NCBI RefSeq assembly: GCF_032884065.1
Contig: NC_088865.1
Location: 49,678,176-49,742,175 of the forward strand
Length of the DNA stretch: 64,000 nt
Source of the DNA: Artemia franciscana
Lineage: Eukaryota; Arthropoda; Branchiopoda; Anostraca; Artemiidae
Direction: 5' to 3'
In this document: piece by piece, positions 13,001-25,000 of the stretch
How the letters are laid out: every line of letters starts with the position of its first letter
Numbering within the stretch: position 1 is the first letter of the stretch
Notes under the pieces: generated by a model
The model's database searches: none
What the model saw: only the letters and a program-made list of their open reading frames with translations
Told to the model about the DNA's origin: nothing
Program-made: the position numbers and the translations under genes

Positions 13001-16000
13001 GAAACTTCTTGGAGAAAATTTCATCCAACATAAAGTACACCCCCTTTCTGTCAAGTTCCCTCTAGACAGTTCCATCTTTCCTAAAAGTTCCCCATAAAAT
13101 TTCTTGTGGACGATTCAGCCTGAAAAATTATACTTACCATACTTTCATTTGAAAGAGACTTTTAATCTTTAATCATTTTCTGGATCATTCCGGAGATGCC
13201 CCTTTCCGTAGATTTTTTTTTTTTGGAAAATAGCTCCCGGATAATTTTCTGGAACATTTCCACATGTAGAATTGAGTTGGCAAAGATAATGTAAGAAAAT
13301 TAACAAGGATTACGGATAATTCGCACAGAAGTTCCGTCAAATCCCCCCAGAATAAAATTAACCCTGGACAATTCCCTCCCCCGGAAATTTTTCTCCCCAA
13401 GGAGGACTTTCCCAAGGGAAATCCACCCAAAGCACAAAATCATCTCGATCTTCCAGGAACATTATTTCAATACGATCACCCCTGTGAAGAAAAAACAACA
13501 ATAAAATCAAACAGTTCGTGGTAACGAACTGTAATAAGCAGCGACCCGGCTCAATAGTAAACGAATCTATAAAAAACGGAATTTTTATACTAAAAGATAC
13601 ATTAAAAGGATCGGATTTTTACGCTGATTCTAGATATTTAAGTTTCGTCAAATTTAGTCTTACTCATCAGAAGTTACGAGCCTGAGAAAAAATTTTATTT
13701 ATTTTTTTTTTTGTTTTTTTTTTTATTTCCCAGCTGTCATTGTATCGAGCAAATGGTGCTAAAATGGTCCTCGCAAGAGGGCTCATTCTAACAGAAATGA
13801 AAAGTTCTAGTGTCCTTTTTAAGTGGTCCTCGCAAGAGGGCTCATTCTAACGGAAATGAAAAGTTCTAGTGCCCTTTTTAAGTGACCAAAAATTGGAGGG
13901 CACCTAGGCCCCCTCCCAAGCTCATTTTTTCCCAAAGTTAACGGATCAAAATTTTGAGATAGCCATTTTGTTCAGCATAGTCGAAAAACATGATAACTAT
14001 GTCTTTAGGGACGACTTACTTCACCACAGTCCCTGGGGGAGGGGCTGTAAGTTACAAGCTTTGGCCAGTGTTTACATACAGTAATGGTTATTGGGAAGTG
14101 TACCGACGTTTTCAAGGGGATTTTATGGTTGGGGAGGGGCTAAAGTTTTGTTTACTGTTTAATAAAGTAGAATTGAGAGAAAGAGTCAAACTTTAGCGTA
14201 AAGAGCGGGGTGTTGAGGAGGGAACAGCCCCTTTCATGCACGGAGTAATTTCTGTTCGTTTTTAGTTTTAATGTCGCCCCTTACTCTCAGTTAGAAAAAA
14301 AAACTAGTTTTTTTTTAATAACAAATAAACACTCATCCGCGATCTGTCTTTTCGCAGAAATAGCAAAAATCTACATTTTTGTATATTGGAGCTTGAAACT
14401 TCCACAGTAGGGTTCTCGGGTACACTAAATCTGATTGTAATTTTCTTAATTTTAGGGGATGTTATTCCCCTATGTCAAAAATCAGGCAAATTTTCTCTGA
14501 CTTGTAAGTTTTAATGGATAACACTAAACTTGATGAATCTTAAATATTTGGAATCAAACAGTTCGTGGTATCGAAACTCTAAAAAATTGAATTTTGATAC
14601 CAATTGATACATCAAAATCATCAGATGTTTATGCTGATTTTAAATATATAAGTTTCATCAAGATTAATCTTGATCATCAAAAGGTATAGGCCTGAAAAAA
14701 TTTGCCTTATTTTTGGAAAAAGGAGGAAACACCCCTGAAATCTTCATCATCAGAATCTTCATAAAATCACATAGCATCTTCATGCAAATCACATCATCAG
14801 ATTCAGCGTATCAGAGAACTCTAGTATAGAGGTTTCAAGCTCCTATCTGCAAAAATGTGGGATTTTGCCAGAAGAAATATCACAGATGCGTGTTTTTTCC
14901 CAGGGGTGATCGTATCAACCCAGTGGTCCTACAATGTCTCGAGAGGGCTCATTCGAACGGAAATCAAAAGTTCTAGTGTAAAGAGCGGGGCGCTGAGGAG
15001 GGGACAGCTCGATTTTTACGCTTAAGTTTTTTTTTTTATTGCTTTCACAAGAGTTATTTATTCTAATTAAACCCGTTGTGATTCAGGGGTTATTCTTAAA
15101 GGATTGGAACAAAATTTGAATTTTAGTGTAAAGAGCGAGGTATTGACTAGGAGGCAAACCTCCTTATATACATAATAAAAAGATACGAATATAGAAGCTC
15201 GTTATTTCGTAAGTTACGTATATTTATTATTAATTAAAGCATTCGAAAATAAAATTAAAAGTTCTAGTTCACTTTTTAAGTAACCAAAAAATTGGGGGGT
15301 AACTAGGCCCTCTCTCCGTCCCTTTTTCGCAAAATCGTACGATAAAAATTTTGAGAAAGCCATTTAGCCAAAAAAAGCAAAATTAATATAAAAATTTCGT
15401 TTTAACTATTCATGTACTGTGAGCCAAAATCAAAACCTGCATTAATTCAAAAACGTTCAGAAATTAAATAAAAAAGAAGTTTTTTTTAACTGAGAGTAGG
15501 GAGCGATATTAAAACTTAAAACGAGCAGAAATTATGACTTATATGAAATGGACTGTCTCCTCCTCAACGCCCCGCTCTTTACGCAAAATTTTGACTCTTT
15601 CTCACAACTCTACTTTTAAAACAATAAAAGCTTTAGCGTAAAGAGCGGGGTGTTGAGGAGGAGACAGTTTCATAATTTCTGCTCGTTTTAAGTTTTAATT
15701 TCGCTCCTTACTTTCATTTAAAAAAAAAATGTTTTTTTTTTATTTAATCGACATAATAAGTTGATTCTTTTGATGTATCTGTTGATAGTGAAGTTTCATT
15801 TTTTAAAGTTTCGGTTACTATTGAGCCGAGTCACTCCTTACTTACGGTTCGTTACCACGAGCTGTTTGATAACAGCATAATTTTTTCTTATTTATAATTA
15901 ATTTATATTTGTTTTATATTTATTAGCAACTATTTTACTTGAACTTTGGAAGCGCAGACAAGCAAAAATCAGGTGGGAATGGGACCTACTTTATCCCCAA

Positions 16001-19000
16001 CAGCTGGAAGATGAAGAAGTTAGACCTGAATATGAAAAATCAGCAAATGGTACTCGAATCAGTCCGATAACAGGCGAAGAAGAACCTTATGTAAAACCAT
16101 CAAGCAAAAATCTTCGGTACTTTCTCTCCATAACCGGAGTACTGCTAATTGTAAGTAGGCTCTGTAAGTATGTGTGTGCCACGCAAATCTTCAGCATCTC
16201 CTGGGGAAGAAGCTTACCCTTTTAAAGAATGGGGCACACGGCCCTGAATCTTAAGATGAATCTAAGGGTTCATTATTGAGGAAAGGGGATCAAGGAATGC
16301 AAGAAAGTTATTTTTAGATAGCGATTTAAATTTTTAGGAGGTTTTGGGCCGTTCCCAAAGAAAATTTCCCTTTCTTCATCTACCTATCTGGAAGTACGTT
16401 TGATTTAAAATCTAAGTATTTTCACAACTTTAATTTAGATAAGTTATTTGTCTATGACAAGCCCCGAAGGACCGAATTTGCATTTCGGAGTCATAAAGTC
16501 AAAAAAGATAAAAAATAAAATCATAAAAGTATCAGAACAACTAAAAAAACTAGCTAAACAGTGTCAAAAACATCAAAATCAGAAAGGCAAAGCCAATCAT
16601 TAGCCAAAAAACATTCAAGTGGCAAAACGTCGAAGTTAAAAAGGTAATAACTAAAACAAAACTAAAAAGAGTGAGATAAAATTAACGTTAAAAAGGTTTG
16701 ACGAAAATAGTGACAAAGACCACACTGCCTTTCCATAACAAACAAATACAAAGTAGAAACAATAGGGAAAATCTTTTCAAGAGAGTGGAAATCAATTCGG
16801 TGAATATTTCGCTCCTATGTCCAAGGGCCGTCTTCAGCACAGTACGAGAACGAGAGAGAAAATATGTATATATAAATAAACTTACATGAAATTGTGAGAA
16901 TCAAAACTATTAATGTTATTTAAAAACTCTTTTAAAAAACAGCCCTAGCATCCTTACTTCAACGAAGTTCAACCTGGACTGACAAAAAGAATGAAGTGAG
17001 AATATAAATTCATTCAAACTAAAGAGAACAAAGTGATTAAATGCAATTTCTCAGAGCCAACCTTGCGTTTTTTGCAGCCTGTCTCAAAGGCCTTTTCGTA
17101 GCTGGTTCAATACTATTATAAATTGGTTTAGTAAAATATTTTGTTAGATCATTTTTAATTAAATTTGAGTATAAAGAATTTAGTGAGTATTCCCCTAAGT
17201 CCCTGTTTAAAGAAATATTATTATATATTTTGACTAATTTCGATTGATTCTCTAACCACCTGTTTCATCCCCAAATCATTACTGATAAGTGAAGATTTTT
17301 CAAAAAGTATCGTGTGGGACGGATTATTAAATATATGTCAGCCTAAAGCAGACCCCAGTTACTCGCCAAAGAGGGGTCTATCAAATACCCTTTGATTGTG
17401 GAAATTACTATGTCGGCAGGACCCATCAGAATCTAGAAAAGCGGTTACGACAGCATAAAAAAGACATAGGCAAGGCATTAATTTCAAATAGTTCCAACAA
17501 CTCCTTTGATTCTGCTTTAGGCAATTTCAAACTTTTTTAGCTCTACTTACAAAGTCCTACATAAGAATGTCTGTTTCGCCGTCTTCCAACAGCTTGTTGG
17601 AACGCACCAACAGCAACGCACCAACAAAGGGCAATATTGTTTAGACTACCTTGATTCATCGTCGAACTATGTTTGTACCTTCAAAATATATTTCTTCTAA
17701 ACATTTTCTAAATATCCTGTTTTGAACTGGATAGCTGAGGTATAAAATTCATATTTTAATCTTTTTTGAAGAATTGATACTTTACCACAAAACTTCTGAT
17801 ATATTATTTAAACCATTTACTATTCTTAACAATGTCACTCTTCTGTTTTGCACTTTATTTCTACATCTCCTTACATTTTTGCTGAAATTTAAATACTATT
17901 TTTCTATTTCAACCATGCGTATTTTGTTCCAATCGACTATCTAGAAATATTTATTCGCTGTCTTTGAGTCTGTGATATTTAGGGATGCAAAAGGATTTAA
18001 AATCGAGGTTAGTGTGTTCAAATTAATTTTGTAATTCCAGCAGCATATCTCATAATTTTTGATTAAACATTAAATCGATTAAAACCATGGAATGTCCATA
18101 TTATAAGACCAGCAAAAATACATGTAAAATGCATTGTTATTTACGAAGAACACGCGAACGCGTAGACTCAAAAGTATAAAAGACTTTAAAAAAGCTGAAA
18201 TTGTTGCTACTATAGAAAAGAAAAAATCACAGAACCCATCTAACGTTAGGTGACATTGTTTGAGCCCAAGTTGCCTTATAGTTGTCTTTTCGGGTACTTT
18301 AAAGTGCACAGGGTCCGTCGGTAATCCAGAATAGCCTGTTAAGATTTCCACAAGATTTGTGTGGATTGAAATCGATTTGAAACAATTCTTGAAAATTAAG
18401 AATGCTCATATCTATCACCAACAGAAATTCGAGGTTTAATCCTTTGATACTGCAGATTAATTATATCATTTACCTAATTTTTTTGTGAAGCTTCTACTTT
18501 TTAATGAATTTGCCAGACACTAGATCTCTTCACTTTTTTAATATCTCTAATCACTCTTTTTAATCACTTTTTCATTTTTTTGGGAAATAATCACCTATTT
18601 ATATTTTTTTTTTAATCCCCATGTTGTGACAAAAAATTACTTTTTTTTTAATCTTTTTTAAACCCCATGTTAAATCGTCGAAGATCCAAATCTTGTAAAA
18701 CTCCCGTTTGACATGGCGCCCTTGACGTAGCTTCTCTGTGGCGTAGAAGCCCCACTCTCTTTGATATTCTTCCTTTGGTTTTTATTTAAGAATTAACGAC
18801 GCTTCTTGACTACTAAGGTCCCTGCGTCGCCCCTGCAGTGCATTCCTGCAGCGTGATTCGATCTCTGGGTCCCGTATTACCAAGCTAAGGTCAAATCCAC
18901 TGCGGCACCACAGGACGTTCTTCCTTTGATGTAAATACTACTAAATGCATTTAAATATTTATTAATGATTTATTTCTGTTCTTTCTTTCTAGGGAGCTGC

Positions 19001-22000
19001 ATTAGTTATGGCAATGCTAGGAGTCATCATATACAGGATAACCATCGTTATCGTTTTTTTCAAGACCGAGGAGGGTTTTGTTAAGCAATACGCCAAATTA
19101 CTTACTTCAATTACTGCCTCACTTATTAGCTTAGTTGTTATTCAATTATTGAATTGGGTACGTATAAACATTTACAAAAGAATTACTTAGATTGATGTCA
19201 CTATGCTAATTACTTGGAAATGATTTATTAACAAATCATCATAACGTATCAAAAAATTTCCCCAATAGAGAGTATATAAATCTTAAGGATAAACTCCTGA
19301 AGATACCAATAACGCTACTCATAGGCAGCGCAATAGCACTGCTTAAGTGAAGAACGATGTTGGCACAATGTGTCTTTCTTTTCGGTTTGTATATTTGTCT
19401 TACACCAGGGCACTTCGTACAGAAGGAGTTGTTGTAGAAACTTCAAAAAGAGCTCTTTCGATTGGAAATTGAACGACTAGTTTTCTTTATAATTGTCGAA
19501 AATTTTTGATGGGTAAACAGCTTCTCCCAACGCCCAACATTTCCTCCAACACATCCAATCAAAACTTTGAGATATCAATTTTGTTCAGCCTAGTTGAAGG
19601 GTCTGCAAAGGGTCTGGGTCTTTAAGGATGACAAAAAACCCAATGCCCTTAAGGCAAGGTTAGTAAGTTATGCCCTTGGGGCATATAAGATTTTTATAGA
19701 AAGAGTGGTCACTTATACTTCAGAGGGGTCTCATTGGAAAGGTAATAGTAAATTTTAAACCCCGTTTAATAGTCAAAGTTATCATAGGGCAGCTACCCCC
19801 CCCCCAACACACGTCGTGTTCTTCCGAAATACAGACAATAGAAATTTTGTGATAGCCATTTTATTCAAAATAGTCCAAACATCATATAACAAGACTTTTG
19901 GGGCTGTTACAAATGACCAGAGCCAGGGGGTAAGGATTTTAAGTTCTGCCCCGGGGATATCTAAGGTTTTTACGGAAGGGATGGCTGAATTAAATTTAGA
20001 GGCGGCTCATTTTTTGAAAATTGGCAGTTCTAGTTCCCCTTAAAGAGTCAAAAGCAGGGGAGGTCAACTAGCCCCCCTCTCCAACTACCCCTCTTTCATT
20101 AAACGTATCTGACTGAAATTGTCATATATCCATTTTAAAACAAAATGTGAGCATATACCAATGTATCCAGGGTTGAAACAGCTCCGAGGGCTCTGGGGCA
20201 AGGCCTGTAAGTTATGCCCTGGGGCAGATAAGTTTTTTCTATGGAATGGGTTGTCATATAAATTTCAGATTGGGCTCATTTGATTTGATACTGGAAGTTA
20301 TAGTGCCCTTTTTAAGAGTCAAAAGCAACTTGTGAGTAACTAGCCCCCCCCCCCCACCGCTTAATATTTCCCAAACATATATATCCAAACAAAGTTTTTA
20401 TACATATATTTTTACAGCATTGTTGATTTAGCAATTATGTGTTTATGCATTTGGAGATGTAACCTCCCCCCTCGAGGCCTCAGGGAGAGGGCTGTAAGTT
20501 AGGCGATTTGTTCATTGTTTGGATGTATTATATGTTATTGAGAAAAGGTATGCATGTTTGACTACTACTTTCCCAAAATACGAAGGGCACTTTGATGAGT
20601 CTTTCAAGGATTGTTGAGGGGAGTGCAGAACTAAATCAAAGCATATTATGCGTAAATGGGTTTTCAAAAAAGGTTTAACTTAGGAATGATAAGGGAGATG
20701 ATCAATTGACCAAAAAGGCAATATTTGCGCTACTACTGCTACAACCACCGCTGCTTCTACTGCTACTACAGCTACTACTACCATTACTATCACTAAAACT
20801 ACTACTTGTATAGCGGGTACTACTAAGTGAGGAAACGTTGATAAGGAACGTTGAACTAAATCAAAGCACATTATGCGCACACAGAATGCTGGTACGGGCG
20901 TGTCAGCAATATTTTTAGAACGGATTATCGTATCAAGAGGAAGCTTCAGGGGTAATATGAGTATCAGTTGACCAAAAGACAAAATGTACCCACTACTACT
21001 GCTATTAATGCTGCTGCTATTACTGTTACTGCTCCTAATAATAATTCACTGTTACTGCTACTACTGTTCCTACTGCTACCACTACTACTATGATATTAGT
21101 GCAATTAAGGCTAGGCGTATGAAGTTGAAAATTTGACTGAATATTGAGGGGGAGTTTGAACTAAATCAGAACTAACTTTTTGCATGAGGATTGTCAAAAG
21201 GGCGTACCTCAAGAATGGATTTGGGTATTAAGTTGGAACTTTCAGAGAATACTTAAAGGAGAAGATCAATTGGCGAAAAGTAATATATGCATGTCACTAC
21301 TAACACTACTACCACTGCTACTTTTACTAGTACTATTACTGCTACTAAACTACTCCAACTACTACTTCAATGGCAACGACTTGTAAGGCTTAGACTATCA
21401 AGATGAAAAGGCGTCAAAACGGGTCAAAAACGCAAATCAACAACATTTTTGGATGATGACAATATTAACATGACTAGGGCTCACAACCTCTACGGCTTCT
21501 CAAGGCCGGAACATTGTTTGTGATTTACTGAAATACTACAAATGAATGCATGCTCATATTTATTCTTTAAATATCAACAATTTTTAATTTGTTAAAGTTA
21601 TGAAAATGAAAACATTTCAATTTTTTCAGTAAAGTGAAAATTATTTCGTTGCCTTGAGAAGGCATAGGGGTCGTGAGCCCTAATTATGATAATTTCTGCT
21701 TGTTTTGAATTTGACTGGTTTATTTATTGTAATTTTTGTTCGTTCCGGGTTTCATTTATTTATTGATGCTCATTGGTGGTAATTTTAAACTTGCTAGATT
21801 ATTTGATCCTATTTTTGCTTATTTTTGGTTCAATAGACTTCTTTAATTTTTCTTAAAAAGCTTATTTTGTGTAAAAAGTCTTTTAATTAATATTAAAAAA
21901 GAACCCAAAGCTGCGAAACTTCCATTGTAGAACATGGCCTTGAAGTAAGGTAAGGAAGTAAGGCTTTTGTGTTCATGTACGGTATTTGATTGAAACTCTT

Positions 22001-25000
22001 CCCTTAATAAAAGCAAAAACTAGTTCAGTAACTAGAAGAATGTTACTTTTTAGCTTAGTAAAGAAAAAAAGAAGAGAATCAAGCTTATCCAAAAATTTTA
22101 ATGCAGTCCATTTTTAACTATTACCTATTCATTCGATTCATGAGCACTTTTTTTTTGTATATAAGCTACTTTAAGGTACTATAAGCTATTTTAAAATGAC
22201 GTAGAAAAATGAGACGTATAGTTGCAGACAATAAATATTGACTATCAGGATTCTTCATCGATTCTTCGATTCTTTGTTCCAGAGGCATAATGAAACATCA
22301 TGTGCGAAATACGTCCTTGACGTGTTTTAGTTAGAGTAAACGTCTGTCCGTTCAAAATGGATCTTACAATAATCCCTAAATAATCATGAGTTGAAAGAAG
22401 TATAGTATATCTACAGCTTTAAAGTTTGGGCCTGCAATTAGAAGGTAAACAAAGGTAAAGAATACGGTACTGGAGTCCCCACCAGCGATGCTTATTTCCG
22501 TTTCTTGGCCCTTCAGCCAGGAATTGCAATGGGAGATTGGGGGCCAACCATCCTGTGTTTTTGTAGACTCGCTCCTGCTTGCCTTCCCCAGATAACTCCG
22601 GGTACCTATTTAGAGGTGGGTCAACCCTAGCTGAACTTACAGAGTCACGCCACTGATCGCCGTCCCAAACCAAATAATTTGGTACATTAGGATTTGAACC
22701 CTCGACCTCTCAGACAAGGGATCCTAAATTCTGGCCCACAAATATATTGTCCAAAACTTGGGGTTGATCCCGATTTCATCAGTGTGTAAAATGTCCTTAA
22801 GGCCGTGATTAAGTGAACTGATGGAACTCGAAAATCCCATGTTAAATTAAAAAATGTATATTCAAAAAGTACTCAAGTATTCATTGGCGGATGATGCCAC
22901 TTTTAATATCAGGCCATAGCTTCTTGAAGATGCTACAAAATGTTTGAAAGGATTTTGCTCTATTTCCTCTAATTGCTTAGAAATCTTAGAAAATGTCTAG
23001 GTCTTTTTCACAAGTGTACTCGATAAAGGATATTGTTTTTAGAACAAAATCGGTACTACCATGAGCAGGAGACAATAACCTGTAAGATGATTGGAACCAT
23101 TTTTCGATTTATTTTCCTGTTTTCTAACAGTCCCCTAGAATATTTTCAGCTACCTGAAATTTTTACAAGTGGGTTGCCAGAAAGAATTGTTTCAGATCGC
23201 CGATAATACCCCCTAGAGACCAAAATGACAAGCTGGTATAATCAGCTGCTTTTTAATAGAGTGTGAAATTTTCATAAATTATTTCAATGCAATGAAGAAA
23301 CCTAGAAATGAGAAATAGTCAGGAGCCTTCAGTAAAGTTGTGCACACAAAGCCGAAATCATGGGGAAAATTAAATCAAAGCGAGGTATACATCTTAAAAG
23401 TGTTACCACACATAGACAGCGCCTTTGTAAAAAGTATTTGGAGCTTGGTAGATGTAAATATCCAAAATACCTAATAATGCGGTACGGTGAAGAACTAGAC
23501 AAGTCAAGAGATTTAGGTCAAGCGACAAACCTTGAGGCGGAGCAGAACCCCGTTGCCCTACCGGGTCGTGACTGGTGGTAGAAACTTGGATTGCGACGAA
23601 TTGAAGGATTGCCGGCTAGAGACTTAATTTTGGAAGCACAGGGCACAGGTGAGGAGGAAACAACCCGTAAAAATCATAGAACCATAACGAAATTTACACC
23701 ACCAGATTCAGCGTATCAGAGAATCCTACTGCAGTTTCAAGCTCCTATCTACAATTAAACAAAAAAAAAGTTTTTTAAAGTGAAAGTTAGGAGTGACATT
23801 AAAACTTAAAACGATCAGAAATTACTCCGTGTATGAAAGGGGCTTTTTCTCCTCAACGCCCCGCTCTTTACGCTAAGGTTTTTACTGTTTTAAAATGTAG
23901 AGTTAAGAGAAAGAGTCAAACTTTAGCGTAAAGAGCGGGGCGTTGAGGAGAAAAAGCCCCTTTCATATACGGAGTAATTTCTGTTCGTTTTAAGTTTTAA
24001 TGTCGCTCCTTACTTTCATTTAAAAAAACTCGTTTTTTTCTTTAATTTCTGGACGTCTTTGAATTAATGCATGGTTTGATCTTGGCTCTCTACACATAAA
24101 TAATCAAAACGAAATTTGCATATTAATTTTTTGGGGCTAAATGGCTTTTTCACAGTTTTAGTCGGAAGATTTTGAGAAAAAAGGAGCGAAGGAGGAGACC
24201 TAGTTGCCCTCCTATTTTTTGATTACTTAAAAAGGCAACTATAACTTTTAACTTTTTACGAACGTTTTCATAAATAAAAAATATACGTAACTTACGAATT
24301 AAATTACGTAGCGAACTTCAATATTCGTATGTTTTTATTGCGTATATGAGGGGGCTCACCCATCGTCGATACCTCGCTTTTGATATTAAAGCTGAATCAC
24401 AAAGGCCGTAGAATAAATAGTTGAAATTACTAGAAATGCTTTAGCGTAAAGAGCGAGGTATTACGAGAAGGTAGACCCCTCAGATGCGTAATAATTTCTG
24501 TTCGTTTTAAGTTTTAATGCTGCTTCTTACTTTCAGTAGAAAAAAAACTTTTCATGGTTATTTTTTCATTGTTTTTTTAAAACAATGCTAGAAAATACTG
24601 CGCCCCCTCCATTGAAAGTCTCTTCCCCCATGAGAAGTTCGTCCAAGGAAAAATCCTCCCCGGTAACCCTCCCCGTCAAATATCCCCCCACCCCCAAACC
24701 AAAAAAATCCCCCTGAAAACGTCTGTACACTTCTTAGTAACCATTACTACATGTACACACAGGTCAAAGATTGTAACTTGCAGCCCCTCCCACGGGGACT
24801 GCGGGGGAATAAGTCGTCCCCAAAGACATAGTTATTGGGTTTTTCGACTGTGGTGAATAAAATGGCTATCTCAGAATTTTGATCCGGTGAATTTGGGGAA
24901 AATGACCGTGGGAGGGGGCCTAGGTGCCCTCCAATTTTTTGGTCACTTAAACAGGGTATTAGAAATTATCATTTCCGTTAGAATGAGCCCTTTCGCGGCA

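Larger units (their letters stand above)
7044..15926 (+). other. Intron A-B (8.9 kb)
   Basis: 7044-9690 is AT-rich with short ORFs but nothing recognisable. From 9700 to 15869 it is almost continuous HPT material: one full copy, two deleted copies, solo hairpins and two minus-strand scraps. About 11510-11925 and 11985-12290 are non-HPT interludes without recognised content. 12940-13500 has a CCCTCC-rich, TTCCC-rich stretch that resembles the pyrimidine-rich HPT middle module on the minus strand. Confidence 0.7.
16151..18992 (+). other. Intron B-C (2.8 kb)
   Basis: Contains a Penelope-like relic (about 16450-17540) and a SINE-like minus-strand insertion (about 18715-18925). 16170-16440 and 17700-18700 are AT-rich with no recognised content. 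Confidence 0.65.

Noticed and set aside
19158..19190. Continuation of exon C to the stop at 19190
   Set aside because: GTACGT donor at 19158 and the in-phase family-conserved join to exon D indicate intron; intron-retained truncation cannot be excluded without transcripts.
20680..20982. 100-codon minus ORF rich in Val/Ala
   Set aside because: Translation of a trinucleotide microsatellite.
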